64,000 nucleotides of DNA from Adineta steineri (GCA_905250115.1 CAJNOI010000147.1:45248-109247), one strand, 5' to 3'. Positions 46,587-58,985 are shown, numbered from the stretch's first letter. Numbers and translations are program-made. Notes: generated by a model not told the origin, from the letters alone.

Positions 46587-46919
46587 CTAATTCATAATAA
46601 TATCGATTAATTTTTTTGTTCGACATTGTTGTGTAGTTGGATTAAGGCATTTATTATTGCACCAAATTTCTGATTTAAGACAGATAAGACCCCATATACA
46701 TTTTTGTATTGATGGATTAAAACATTTGTTACCACACCAACCTTCTTCTTTACGACAAATAAAACCCGAATTACATTTATGTGTTTCAATTGAATAACAT
46801 TTTGAACCACATCGACTTTCACCTGATGAACATGTTACAGTTGTGTTCGTTGTCTGATTCATCGACAGATGAACAAGATTTAATAAAACAAATGTTGTTA
46901 CGATAAGAAGACAATTCAT
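46587..46919 (-). CDS. Small secreted Cys-rich triple-repeat protein
   Basis: Intronless, 110 residues. Signal peptide at 1-20 and two N-glycosylation sites follow. The body is three tandem copies of a Cys module of about 25 residues: C-G-S-K-C-Y...H-K-C-N-S-G-F-I-C, then C-G-N-K-C-F...Q-K-C-I-W-G-L-I-C, then C-N-N-K-C-L...Q-Q-C-R. Even cysteine spacing suggests small disulfide-knotted units exposed outside the cell. A binding or defence role is possible, but nothing in the sequence proves it. Not a recognised named family. Confidence 0.65.
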   Translation of the reverse strand: MNCLLIVTTFVLLNLVHLSMNQTTNTTVTCSSGESRCGSKCYSIETHKCNSGFICRKEEGWCGNKCFNPSIQKCIWGLICLKSEIWCNNKCLNPTTQQCRTKKLIDIIMN

Positions 46920-49900
46920 CGTTATATTTCGATTTTATATATAAATGATGATAGACGATCTAAACAAATATATAATCATTATCTCTAGTAATCACGATAA
47001 TTTATATCTTATTCTATAATAGATTAATATATTCATTGGTAATTTCGAGAAAAAATGAAAGATACTCAAATAGTCTAACTTATCAACATTAATCGATATA
47101 AATATCAGATATAATATAATATTATATGTATAGAAGCTTAAAATAATCGTATTGACAGAATAAAAGAAGATCGAAAGAGAGAATGACCGTGACCATGATG
47201 AATATATATATCCTTTGTATTTCTATAGGCGAAAGACAAGGTTTTGATCTTTATTTCATTGTTTGAAGAACACATGAACAGAATGAAAATGAGTATTTCG
47301 TATTTATTCATGCATAAATTTATTTAAAACATTATCATTATAGTACAAAGAAGAATACTTTTCTTAAAAATAAACTGAGAATTATTACTAATTTATGTTT
47401 TTAAAAAAGACCCTCGCATATTTCAGTTGTATCAATTTGTAATAATTCATTTTAACTGAATCTGTCGAGTTGAATAGGATTCTCACATGTTGATTCTTTT
47501 TCAAAAGTTGTTTTCTAAGAAAAATGAGTTTTTATTAAAATTTCAAAATATTTTAATGTCATTTATCTCTTTGTTATATTCATGCATAATTAAATGAATA
47601 CTTTTCAATTATTAATTTCTGATTCGTGTATATAATTTAATGCTCAAATCGTCACGCAGATTTTAGATACACTAAAATATACAGTTTACCAGAACTATCA
47701 ATTCATTGGGATACATTGATCCTAACTGAATGCAAGATTTGAATATCGTTTAATTGGCTCACATACAGTTCACATCGATGTTAATTTGTTCAATAACTTA
47801 TCTATTTAAAACATATATTTATGTCATTTTTTTCTGAGTATGATAAAATGTAAAAAAGGAAAATAATTCAGTAAGAATAGTTACATTTTTCATCGAAAAT
47901 ACCGTACATTGTCATTTTCTATGATTTACTATCATAAAGAATCATCATTTACTGTTTTGTATGTGTCCTATTATATCCTGACATACATCATTGATAGCAA
48001 TTCATGAAACAGTCAATATAATGAATTATTCGATTGTTTATAACCGTTTACAATTATAATAAACTATAGTCGTAATATCGTGCATATCAAAATAATGAAT
48101 GTAATCTGAGATTCTCGGTTAGAATGATACTCATTCGATTTGTGAGAGAACAGTGACATATTTGAAACAGCTCAGTTTAATAAAACAGTGAAAAGTGAAT
48201 GAGTGACAAACAAGAATTTTCTTCTGTAGACAATGTTTATGATTAAAAAAACAAAAATGGTACTATAAAAAGTATAGCGTATTAATTCCGATACTCTGCT
48301 TATGTGACTGTGTGCCTTATGTAGATAGTTGTTGAATTTCTACCTTTTTGGATAAGTATAATGATGTAAAAATTTATAAATACGATAAACAACAAAACAC
48401 AAAAAACATCTTCAAAGTATCAGAATACGATAGTTATCATTTTTCTTTCTATTCAGTGATCTTGTTTCTGATCCATATTATAAAGATAAAACTGATTACA
48501 AGTTTGAACGAATGATATCAACCCTGATCAAGACAAATTGAGTCCGTTCAATTAGCATTTCACTCATATAATGGTACCATTGTTATATCTATTCTTATCA
48601 AACCAGTTACACTACATTAATGATTCGATTTTCTTCTATTAAATTACTAATTATAGTGACTAGGTTTGGAAAAAAGGAAGCATTCTGATATAGACGATGT
48701 CAGAGAATTAAAATTAATAATTCGACAAGTATGAAATAGACACAAGAAAGTAGATCAATTGGATTCTTTAACTAACAACTGTTTACCAGTGAATAATACT
48801 TAAGAAAAGTCTGGTATTGAGATGAAATCTATATCTGTCTTATATTTTTTCTAATATTCTAATCATATTTGTACTATATATGATATTTAAAATATTTTTT
48901 TTAGTTTTACGAATTATTCTAATAAACAACTTACCGCAATTAAATAATCAAAAATGAGAAAAATGACGAAAACTTCAGTAATGTGTGTTGTTGTCGCTTT
49001 TATTTCTTATTGTGTATGTAACACTGTTTGCTTCTTTCGTCGAATAATTTATTTCTGATCTTTCCAACATAACAAAATTTTACGTTTCTTTTTCTTCTTT
49101 TTTCTTTTTCTCTTTTTGAATACATTTCACCTATACACTTAACTGAAAGTGACTGTACATTATAAAAGAGTAAAAAGATTCAGGGTAAAAAACAAAAGAC
49201 AAGTGTTTTTAAAATTCTGTAAAATATTTTATTCTATAAAAATAAATATATCGAAAAAGAATAATTTTCAATTTTTAACAAATAATTCCTATCAATAAAA
49301 TCATTTATCTTAATATTTCCATAAAAATATTCTTCTCGTTTCAAATATATTTGTTTTATTTTAAATGAAATTTTCAAAATAACTTGTGTCACAACAATTT
49401 ATGCCTGATCAACTCTCGATAATTATTTATTAGAAAATTGATTTATTAAAACATTTTATAAATAAAAATTCATTCATTCAATATACATAAAAAAATGACG
49501 TGGAATAGAAAAGAATTTCTCACATATATTCAATGCAGGTTTACGAAGACTTTCAACTACATTTTCTTTGCCTTTTTCCTATGAAAAAAAGAATAATAAT
49601 CAGCTTTCTCATTTCTTATTATTTTATTTATTGATCAGTTACAATCAGTTAAAAGAAAACGTTTGTTGTAATAACTTTAATATATATAATTAAAGTGATC
49701 AGAGATTTATTGATAAACAACAAAAAATTAATTATTACTTTACTAATGTCTAATTATGACATATTCACATTGAGTGTTTTCGATCATATTTCATACTGTC
49801 AAATGTTTGAATAAGAAGAAAAAATGTTGTTTTTGTCATCATTAAATAAACTTTTAAGACATTTGCAACACTAATAATAAAATTATTATATTTATTTGCT

Positions 49901-50029
49901 ATTCTTTCCAACTATTGATAAATATTTCGATCTAAAATAATAAGAAAAATGAGTCATATAAAAATAAAATATTTTTTCTTTCTGATTTCAAGTTGAACAT
50001 AAATAATATTTCATTTTTATATTTTACTA
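46920..50029. other. Large intergenic region with an orphan signal-peptide exon
   Basis: About 3.1 kb of AT-rich DNA. The one coding-like item is an ATG at 48954 opening 20 codons of signal-peptide character (M-R-K-M-T-K-T-S-V-M-C-V-V-V-A-F), ending at donor TGT|GTATGT (49014). No downstream exon was found, so it may be a remnant or chance. Confidence 0.45.
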
Positions 50030-50597
50030 GAGGAAATACCCGCTGCAAACTTTCTCTCATACAGTTGTCGCTGTAAAATCCCTCTGATACGGTTCCCGCT
50101 GCAAAATATTTATATTTCAAGCACTTTCCATATCCGACCTCCTCGCTACTTTTCCTTGTATATACAGAAGTGTGATTGATGGTTTGGTGACGTTAGCTAT
50201 CATGGAACCACTTTAGTAAAGTTTCAATCACGCCCCACCCCTCCCCCGATGACTATGCCAATCTCCGTCGACCGTCCTTGAGACCTAAGAAAGCACCATG
50301 GAAAGTTGGCGATCATAGCTATTACAGAGACCGAATGCATAGAGAACAGAAGATGTGCGTTCAGACGGCCTTCGCTATCAATGTTTTTTTAACCTTTTGA
50401 AATGCTGTAATCCTATTGGTCAGTTTTTTAGATTGCTTGTAGCAACCGTAGGATTCATTTTTTTCGGAAAAAAGTACATGTCAACGTTCCCCTGAGTGTA
50501 GACATCATTTCTGGAAAGTTTCTGCATTTGCTCGTACGGTCTCTAAATGCATAAAGAACAGACAAACGAACAGACATTCTTCTTTATATATATAGAT
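50030..50597. mobile_element. Interspersed non-coding repeat, about 570 bp
   Basis: A block of clearly higher GC from ACTAGAGGAAATACCCGCTG (50030) to ACAGACATTCTTCTTTATAT (about 50592). Inside are CGCTG(C/T)AAA words repeated at about 30-nt spacing near the left end, and a 17-bp direct repeat (AATGCATAGAGAACAGA / AATGCATAAAGAACAGA). The right end, with ACAGAC words then a TATATATATAGAT tail, recalls the ends of widespread non-autonomous elements in invertebrates. No open frame. Class (SINE-like, Helitron-like or MITE) undecided. Confidence 0.5.
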
Positions 50598-51811
50598 ATC
50601 TATGAATATTCTCGTCAGTTACTGAATATTATTGATATATTTGTAGACTTTGTATAATTTATATATTAGTTCAGTAAATTCTTAAATAATTAAAGAATCT
50701 TTTTTTGTGAAATCATACACGAATGATAATCTTGATTTAAACTTGTAATGTGAGTATATTGAAGAACAAATAACTTGAAAAATAGTTTGTATATTCATAC
50801 ATTTGTTCAGTAAATCTATCAGGTTCAATTTAATCAAAGAACTGAAATATATAAGAACATAAATCGATTCATCCTTCAATTTTCATAAGATGCATATGAC
50901 GATTTAGAATGTAACAGTCAATCCATTTCATAGATCTCATTCAATATCTTTCAATGCACAAATTCACACTACATTTTTCCTCATTTTTTACTGCAAAAAT
51001 GAGATTGTATTTAGATTTAAGATTATTATAAATATATATATATCCCTTCATATAAATTATCTTATATGGTTACTTATGAAGGAAACAAATTTACGGAAAA
51101 AAGCATCTTAGTATCTTTATACGAAAAGAAATATGTTCTTAAACACATCTTGTTGCGTATCCCGTGTCATCGTTTCTTAAAGAAAGTACATAAAGGAGCC
51201 GAATTATTGAGTAATGAATAGCGGCATTTACCGAAAATGTTTTTATTTTAAAAGAATGGCTTCCGTATGCAACATATTTGGATGCTCGCCGCGTTAGTTA
51301 CGTTCTATAGCTGTTGAAATGAATATTTTCGAGAAGAAAATCTAACAAGTTTCTTCGCATCACGCTGTAAAAGAGTATTAACATGACCTCAAGACACTTT
51401 TTAATACGGAAAACGTTGTTTTTATTAACTGTTCTTTTCTGTTAGCTTTTTCTCATGATTTGTTCAACTCGAAACTGACACTCTGCTAGAATGACGAAAA
51501 CAAGATATTGTCCATAGTAAAAAAAACTTGGATATTAACATGTACATAAATGCTAAAACAAAATCTATTTTCATAGATGGTCTTCTCATGTGTGGGAGGC
51601 TTTAACATATAACAAATAAGTTCATCTACAGATAACGAAGAAAAAAATAAATTATCTAAACCTGACTCTATTCTGTATACCAGTAAAAATTCGAAATGAA
51701 AATGAATTATATCGTTTCATACTTATTAGTAAGTATCAAAGTTTGAAAATAATAGAAATTATACTGTATAGCAGAAATTTATTTGGCTATAATATGTTAG
51801 ATGAAGCAAAT
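50598..51811. other. Intergenic, AT-rich
   Basis: No gene seen. The ORF at 50682-50879 (minus) is chance-like. Confidence 0.55.
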
Positions 51812-52618
51812 TCAAATGTTAATTTCACCTTTCAAATAAGTAATCGCTTTGCCTGATATCAGAACTCTGTCTCCTTTATTTTCACACCATAATTCTCCTT
51901 TCCGTTTTGAAATTTGATAAGCATGAAGTTTATTTTTGCCCAATCGTTCAGACCAATAAGGAATGAGAGTACAATGTGCTGATCCAGTAACAGGATCTTC
52001 AGGAACAATAATACTTCCTTCAAAAAATCGTGAAACAAAATCGACTTCATGTCCAGGCGCTGTAACAATCACGGTAAGTCCACTACCAATTTTAGCTAAA
52101 GCCGCAAAGTTTGGTGACATTTGTTTAATATCAGACTCATTTTCATAAACAAGCATATAGTCTCTCGCTTTATACACTTCCATAGGTGTTATATTATTAT
52201 CTAAAGCTGATAATAATCCATCAGGTAGATCAACTTTTGTTGCTGGACGAGACGGAAAGTTAAGAATATATAAAGAATCTTTCTTTTCACGAATAACGGT
52301 AAGTTCACCAGCTGTTTTAGTCTTAAAATTGATTTCATCGTTTGTAAATGACATTTCAGTAAAAATTATATGAGCCGTCGCTAATGTTGCATGTCCACAA
52401 AGATCCATTTCCATTTCAGGTGTAAACCAACGAATTTCATATCCATCATTATTAGAATTTCGTATAAAAAATGCCGTTTCAGCAAGATTATTTTCAGCAG
52501 CTATTTTTTGCATCAATGAATCGGATAACCATTTATCCAATGGACATACTGCAGCTGGATTGCCACCAAATAATTGATCAGTGAAAGCATCAACTTGATA
52601 TATTTGAATTTTCATCAT
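51812..52618 (-). CDS. PhzF-family isomerase
   Basis: Intronless, 268 residues, close to the family norm. PhzF signatures are intact: I-Y-Q-V-D-A-F-T and G-G-N-P-A-A-V near the start, catalytic Glu47 in N-N-L-A-E-T-A-F-F, F-T-P-E-M-E-M-D-L-C-G-H-A-T-L, and E-D-P-V-T-G-S-A-H. The fold is two similar diaminopimelate-epimerase-like halves with the acid/base Glu between them. PhzF isomerises a phenazine precursor; most homologues, including animal PBLD, have unknown substrates. No phenazine genes lie nearby, so a general isomerase role is likely. The match to bacterial (notably Bacteroidetes-type) proteins as I recall them is strong and there is no intron, so recent transfer is possible but unproven. 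Confidence 0.9.
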   Translation of the reverse strand: MMKIQIYQVDAFTDQLFGGNPAAVCPLDKWLSDSLMQKIAAENNLAETAFFIRNSNNDGYEIRWFTPEMEMDLCGHATLATAHIIFTEMSFTNDEINFKTKTAGELTVIREKKDSLYILNFPSRPATKVDLPDGLLSALDNNITPMEVYKARDYMLVYENESDIKQMSPNFAALAKIGSGLTVIVTAPGHEVDFVSRFFEGSIIVPEDPVTGSAHCTLIPYWSERLGKNKLHAYQISKRKGELWCENKGDRVLISGKAITYLKGEINI

Positions 52619-53583
52619 AATTAATTAATTATTACAACTTTATTGTATCAAAAATTAACAAGTCTAAGAAATAAAACTAAAACTAGTAGAAAACATCTTT
52701 TATAAATGTATAATATCGAAATAGAGGATGTAGTAGCTTGTGTATATTTATATATACTAAAGGGGTATGGTTATAACCAAAAGCGAAAGAATGGTTGATA
52801 AGATCACACATTGTTCTCCCTTTATAAATATGTGAGTGACTGTTGCATTCTCGCTTTCATTTATAGAAGAGAAAAAGATAAGATAATAACATATATAGGT
52901 ATCAACAGTCGATATGATACTTCAACAATTATCTGTTTATTAGAAAAATATGAGTTATTTTACCAGAGAACTCAAGTGTATCTCTATAATCATTGTCTTA
53001 AATACATTTCATATACAACATTATTTTATCCATTGTTTTCAAGTTTTATGTTACAGCTACATCATTCTCAATTTTTCCATTCGTTTAATACATTTTCATT
53101 CGATAACAAACACTTCCTACCATTATTGTTCACGAGAATTTGAAGAAGGCAGACAACGAAAAATTTGTACAATATCTATGATTAGAATGGGAATATATTG
53201 ATGCATCTTATGTATAGCATACTGATCACAATGTTGAATAAGTGCAACAAATGTATTCTATATATGAATAAGCACTAATAAATTATTGTTATCATAGAAA
53301 CGATGTTAATATCACATCATATATAAAACATTTACATTACTACCGAATTAAATTTCGACGAATCAATTGTGAAGTATTTCTTATCAACAATTATTATATA
53401 TCCTAAATTAATTTGATTGTCTTCTCCCTTAGCTAACAGAAGAATACTACCTGGTTTACAATAACATCATAAATTAACAGTTAATACAAGTTTCATTGCA
53501 ATTTTTCAATCTTATGACTCAAAGCAACGTAAAGCATATGAAGGTGTATTTTTTGATAAAAAACTAATATTTAATATGTATAT
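52619..53583. other. Intergenic, AT-rich
   Basis: Overlapping plus-strand ORFs at 52811-53143 and 52950-53201 lie in two frames without a domain or splice context; probably chance. Confidence 0.5.
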
Positions 53584-55191
53584 TTATATAATTCTCTGAA
53601 GTATATTACGCCATTGTTTTAATACAGTTTTTCTTAAATGTTTATTGTATGTTTTCATATTTTGACTGACTTGATTTAGATTAGTATTAATTAATTTTTT
53701 AGAAAGATCATCAATAGAATTGTAATAAATAATATGTGGCCATTGATAAAAATCCGAAAATTGTAACCAATATCGAATTGCATTTCGATCAAATTCATTG
53801 TTTGGATCAGGAATATAAGAATTTAAAACACCTGATATAATTGAAGAATTTTTATGTTGTCGAAATACTCCATCCCAAGTTCGTTCATCAATAACACGAT
53901 ATTTGATATGCCATTCAGTTAAAAGATCAATTGATGGGAAAAAAAATGGAATATTCATTCTATATTGTTCAAATAAACTCATTAAAGATACTTGATATGG
54001 AACATAAATTATTCCAGGATGTTCACTAAGTTGTTCATATGAATAATTTTTATATACATCTCGTAAATGTTTTACTTCTATTGATAAATTCAAACGTTTG
54101 GACGATTTTATTAAATTTGATTTAAATGAAGCTTGAAAGATTTTATTATGTATAGGTGCAATAAGAAAAGGTTTCTCTTCTACTCTGGAATATGTCACAT
54201 TTGTATAATCACATATTGATGGTAAAACAATTGTTTTTATTCCAGTAAAATATCGAATATATTCAGCATCATATAAATTATTTCCAGCTATGATATTTCT
54301 AAAAAAATAAAACAAATTCATTACAAATCTATTATTATAATAAGAACTTTCTAGTCATCATCTACTATGATCATAATATGTTTTTAAAAAAACTTATTTC
54401 ACATGAATATTCTTTTTTTATTCATTTTTATGAAGTTTGTTTGCTTATTTTACTAATGTTCTGAAATATATTAATTATATAAATATTTACCGAGGATTGG
54501 AAGCAATAATTTTAAGATTATTATTTAAAGTTGTCCATTGTTGTTTTTCATGTCTTCCTAATTCATATCGAGTTGAAGCAATAACAATTATTGTTCGATT
54601 AAATGGCATAAATAATTCACACATTCCTGCCGGATGAAAACACATAAATATATCAACTCTATTCATTTCTGAATCATTTTTATAAACTTCATAAAATTGT
54701 TTTCGTTCAGTAAGATTAGGAGATAGTCCATTTTGTCGATTTAATATTTTCAAATCTTTTGCACATGAATTAGTAGATTTACAAGCACCTGATAAACTTT
54801 TGTCTAGAAATTCAATATTAAATGTTCGAAGTTGATATTTAATATCTTTTATTGGACTAGAATTGAACAAAATATATTTAATAGAAATATTCTTAAATAA
54901 GAAATCATTTTAAGATACTCTCTTACTTAAAAAGATAAGTATTTGATAATATAATCTTTTAAATATTACAAATACATTAACTAGTCGTAATTGTTGAAAA
55001 ACTTTCTCATACCTTATATGAAAATCATTACTCCAAATAACAAATCTATGATTCATCAGTTGAATATCCCTTCCTTTTTCTAATGAAATACTTATAAATA
55101 ATAGAAGAGCGATAACATAACAAAATGTAACAATGTTTTCGTGAATCATCATCACGAATCGACTAGGTCCAATCCAATTTATTATTTTCAT
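53584..55191 (-). CDS. Conserved type II membrane protein, possible glycosyltransferase-like family
   Basis: Three exons: 55191-55013, 54856-54491 and 54298-53584, 419 residues, both introns phase 2 (156 and 192 nt). One membrane anchor at about 21-36 follows a short N-terminal tail, a Golgi type II layout. The luminal part has conserved-looking stretches: F-M-C-F-H-P-A-G-M-C-E-L-F-M-P-F, I-V-I-A-S-T-R-Y-E-L-G-R, A-G-N-N-L-Y-D-A-E-Y-I-R-Y-F-T-G and G-I-I-Y-V-P-Y-Q-V-S-L-M-S-L-F-E-Q-Y-R. The layout of two halves with a late Y-V-P-Y/E-Q-Y-R region recalls GT-B glycosyltransferases. I recall similar uncharacterised proteins in algae and invertebrates but cannot name the family. Intact. Confidence 0.72.
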
Positions 55192-56292
55192 AATAAAGTT
55201 ATAAATCTAAAAAAAACTTTAAAATAAATTCATTTATTTGCTATTAGAAATAAAATAAACAAAGAAAATTAGAATTAACTAACATATCTTACAAATAAGC
55301 AATTGATTTCTTTTCTCCATCATAATCGCATTACTAAATAGATATGTAAAAAGACAAGTCGACTTTGAGTTCACAAATGAGTGTTAGTCATTTATCTATC
55401 TAATTGGATATCTCAAAGTCACTATCCTAACATATTCATATTGACTAGTCAATGACTTATTTAATTGCAATTTACAAAAATAAAATCGATATCTAATTTC
55501 GGTTATAAATTTGATCCATACGAAAGATATTATTCTATCGAAGGTTTTTAATCTTATTAATTCCGAATGTCATTCTTCTAGATAAAATAGAAAACGCAAA
55601 CGAAATATGTTCCGTTCTGTAGCCTTCTTACATGATGTACATCAATCGTATCGTATCTTTTCAAATTCAATTTTTTGCATCACGTGTCATTCTTTCGTCT
55701 TTTCGTATGTTTACAAATAATAATACTATAGGACTTTAGACATAGTTGATTATGAACAAAGAAACACTAGAGAGAGAGAGATAGCTTTAAATGAAATAAA
55801 TTGAGATTACAAATACTAATATGAGTGAAATAATATAATGAATATTATAGAAAAATATTTTTTTGTTTATTTTTACTTAATTAATTATCGAAAAAAAACT
55901 TTTTTTTCTATTAGTAAACATTTCAGTTGTCTTTTTAAGATTGTCTATTGAAAACATACCTTTTATAATATAAAAGAAAATGCACTATTATATTTGTATT
56001 TTATACGAAAGCACTTTTATCCAAATGACACTTGTAATATTCTTCTTGTTAATATAAGTCGATTTTATCTAACTCAGTCAACCATAAACATACTAGTCGT
56101 GTAAAGACAAAAGAAAATACATATAATACTAATAAGTTTTATTATACGTCTGGATAAATAATATGCATATAAAAGAAACAAGGCAAGTGTAGAAAGAAAA
56201 AGAATAATATACGTACCTTATATTTATCTTTTTCAAAATAAATTTATTTTATAGAATAAACAAGATAAGATTTGATTCAATTTTAAAAAAAT
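55192..56292. other. Intergenic, AT-rich
   Basis: No gene or element seen in about 1.1 kb. Confidence 0.55.
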
Positions 56293-58194
56293 TTAAGTAC
56301 GAAATCGATCATGAAAAGAACTTAATGCAATAGAAAATGCTTCTATAGTTGTTAGTGGATAACGATAGTCAAGAGAAAATCTATTTTCATTAATATGACC
56401 AAATTCCATAATTATATCTTCTTCATCTAGATTAAATAAATAAAAAATAAAATAAGTTTCACATACTATGTTCATTTAAATAAATTAATTGAAAATTTTT
56501 ATGTGATCCTTCTTTTATATGATTATTTAACATTGGAAGACTATAGACTTGAAATTCTAAATTAAATTAGAGTTTAAAAAAAACTAAAATTCACTTTTTC
56601 TTAATTAACCTTGATTATATGTTGGAATTTTATTTTTTATTTCAATTAAATCATTTGAACGTCCAGCTCGCCATTCATCAATTATTGTTTCATTTTCCTT
56701 TTAAATATAAAAATAATAAATAAATAAATCAATCAACATTTACTTTGAATTGTCGAAGATCTTCTTTTGTATTATGTAACAATACTGTGAATTTTCGAGG
56801 TTCTTTTGATCCAAATCTATGTTCATCCTAGAAAAATTTATTTTATTAAATATATAAATTAATCTCATTTATCTATTATCGAAAGAGTTTTATATCATAA
56901 TCATAGAAGATAAAATATTCGATAGTTATGATATTAGTTTTTATGTTTTTGAAATTCATGCATGAAAATCTTATCGAGAGAATAATTAAGAACTTCAAGG
57001 ACGGCATTCTATGAGAAGTGTGGAAGCAAAAAAAATTTTTCATTTTTTTCAGCTAAGCCTGCAAATAATATAGATGAGAACGTATTTCTCAATTCTACCT
57101 AAAGTTCAGAGTAATTATTCTCTGCAAGACTCCATAATACTACCTAAAATGACATATAGTTTGTAATGCTTCAAATAAAAATCGAACGAAACTAATGTAG
57201 TCATTTGAATTTTTGCTAAAATAAACGAAGTCACGGTACTGTTCTGGTGGAAAGTTTTCTTAATAACTATTTTAATGAATTTTTTTTCATTTTCTATTCC
57301 TTGTGTGGTATATACTCCATTAAATTGTGTTATTATGAATTGACTTGATTAATATTTTAAATTCAAGAGAAAAATCAGTTAATACTAAATAAATGATTAA
57401 TGTATTTATCTTTGTTAACGACTATGAATTCAATGATCATGTCTATGATGATCTTTCGTGTTACGTCGATCACGTTTCTAATCAGGTGAAAAGAACATAT
57501 GTCGATCGCATCTGTTAATAACTTACATAAATAATGGCAAGTATTTGTGGTTTATTTTCTTGATTATTTTCATAATCATAAAGAACATATTCATGTTGAA
57601 GAATTTTTATCGATCTTAATTTTGCAATTGATGTTTCATCATTTAATTTTGTTAAGGAATTTTCCAGAGAAATTTCTAAAAGAAATTCTGAATGCCCACC
57701 AATTGTTACATGTTTTCGTGCCTTTAAAAGTAAAATCTTAAAAAACTAAAAATAATTTAATTTCAAATTTTATTCTTTTTAATAAATAGAAATACTTGAT
57801 CATCTTCATTTTGTCCAATATAATATAAAGAATATATTGTTGAAAAACCATCTTTTTCACGTTTTATATGACATTGAATAAAATTTTCATATTCTTTTGG
57901 AATTGATTTATTAATAAAGTTTTTTAAATCTAATTTTATTAAATTTTCGATATCAAAATCCGATTGATTATTCTAAAATAATAATATGTAAAATATTTAT
58001 TATTAAAATATAACCAAAAGTTAATTACTATTTTTGAAGTGTCTTCTTCGTTGAGTTCTATAGAAAAACTATTTCTTTATAAATAATCTAACAAAAATTT
58101 TATTTCAAAACCTGATTGATTTGATTTATAAGCAGTTGGAATGATTTTATTCGAAGAATTTAATTGATCATCATCGTCATCATCATCTGTTAAA
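56293..58194 (-). CDS. Tubby-domain protein, first exon not found
   Basis: Eight exons: 58194-58112, 58057-58029, 57972-57796, 57745-57527, 56827-56744, 56697-56610, 56556-56467 and 56426-56293, 300 residues with all junctions in frame. The chain after a polyaspartate stretch matches the Tubby/TULP C-terminal domain: I-Q-C-H-I-K-R, S-I-A-K-L-R-S, E-Y-V-L-Y-D, G-S-K-E-P-R-K-F-T-V, H-K-N-F-Q-L-I-Y and the signature S-L-D-Y-R-Y-P-L-T-T-I-E-A-F-S-I-A-L-S-S-F near the end. Tubby domains bind phosphoinositides and help deliver membrane proteins to cilia. The most 5' exon found begins at an acceptor in phase 2, so a start exon should lie upstream, where only repeats are seen. Intron 4 is 699 nt against 50-70 nt for most others. 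Confidence 0.82.
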
Positions 58195-58360
58195 CTAAGG
58201 AAAGTTTTTAAAAAAAAAAGAATTTAAATTAAATATTTAAAACTAATTTCTACAGGAAAACAATTGATTAAATATGTTGAACTAATTTGAAAATTCCCTC
58301 GACTGAAAGGAGGGTGATACGAAAAAAACGAAAATGCGTTTGTTTGTTTGTCTGTGCCAG

Positions 58361-58608
58361 GGTCAAAAGAACATCGAAAATTTATTTTTCGAAAAAGACA
58401 TTTCTAGAGGTATTTTGATGCGGGGAGTTCGAATCTGAGGTCTATTGAGTGATCGTGTGAAGGGGTGGGTGGGTGTGGGTGAAAGGTCAAAAGAACATCG
58501 AAAATTAATTTCTTGAAAAAGACATTTCTAGAGGCATTTCGATGCAAGGACCTCGAATCGGGGGACTATTCGGTGACCGTGTGAAGGAGTTGGTGGGTGT
58601 AGGTGAAA
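58361..58608. repeat. Two-copy 124-bp tandem repeat with telomere-like segment
   Basis: Unit starts GGTCAAAAGAACATCGAAAA at 58361, recurs at 58485, and a third start (GGTCAAAAAGAC) follows at 58609, so the period is exactly 124. Each unit ends in GGTGGGTGGGTGT or a close variant. The two copies differ at scattered sites, so the duplication is not new. It lies next to the Tubby gene's missing 5' end. Confidence 0.8.
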
Positions 58609-58726
58609 GGTCAAAAAGACGTCTAGAACCAATCTTTCATGGTTTTCACTTGTTTTTCCAGTATATGTGAAGAAAATGTATTTCTATGAGAATGAGCTAA
58701 GTGAGTCCTCGGACGAACGTTATTTT

Positions 58727-58985
58727 TAAGGTTAATTGCGTTGGAGAAACATCTAGGGATGGGGACGTGGTTGGTGAGAATGTGTGTTCGGGTGGGGAGC
58801 TGGGTGAACGTGAGAACCAACAGAGATCCAGTTTTTGAAAGAGTGAGTGTAGGTGTGTGTGTGGAAATGTGGGTGAGAGTGTAGAACGGTAAAATACTCA
58901 CACTCACACCCAAATCTCAAACTGTACAACCAGATCCACATATACACCCACCTGACACCCACATCCATCTACACCGTCTCTAACG
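58727..58985. repeat. Large telomere-like palindrome, copy 7
   Basis: About 130 bp of G-rich sequence (GGGATGGGGACGTGG, then GGGTGGGGAGCTGGG and GTGTAGGTGTGTGTG) is followed by about 80 bp of C-rich sequence (ACTCACACTCACACCC, then ACACCCACCTGACACCCACA). Same inward-pointing arrangement as the other copies, but longer and more diverged. Minus-strand ORFs over it (58623-58913 and 58753-58968) are Pro/His/Thr artefacts. Confidence 0.7.

Noticed and set aside
51963..52148. Plus-strand ORF within the PhzF gene
   Set aside because: Antisense shadow of a gene with intact catalytic motifs.
52811..53201. Two overlapping plus-strand ORFs upstream of PhzF
   Set aside because: Different frames over the same DNA, no domain, no splice context.
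57547..57741. Plus-strand ORF opposite the Tubby gene
   Set aside because: Shadow of Tubby exon 57745-57527, whose minus-strand frame matches the family.
58361..58608. CRISPR-like array
   Set aside because: Only two 124-bp direct copies with no spacers; a simple tandem duplication in eukaryotic DNA.
58623..58968. Minus-strand His/Pro/Thr-rich frames over the large palindrome
   Set aside because: Low-complexity translation of C-rich repeats in two frames at once.
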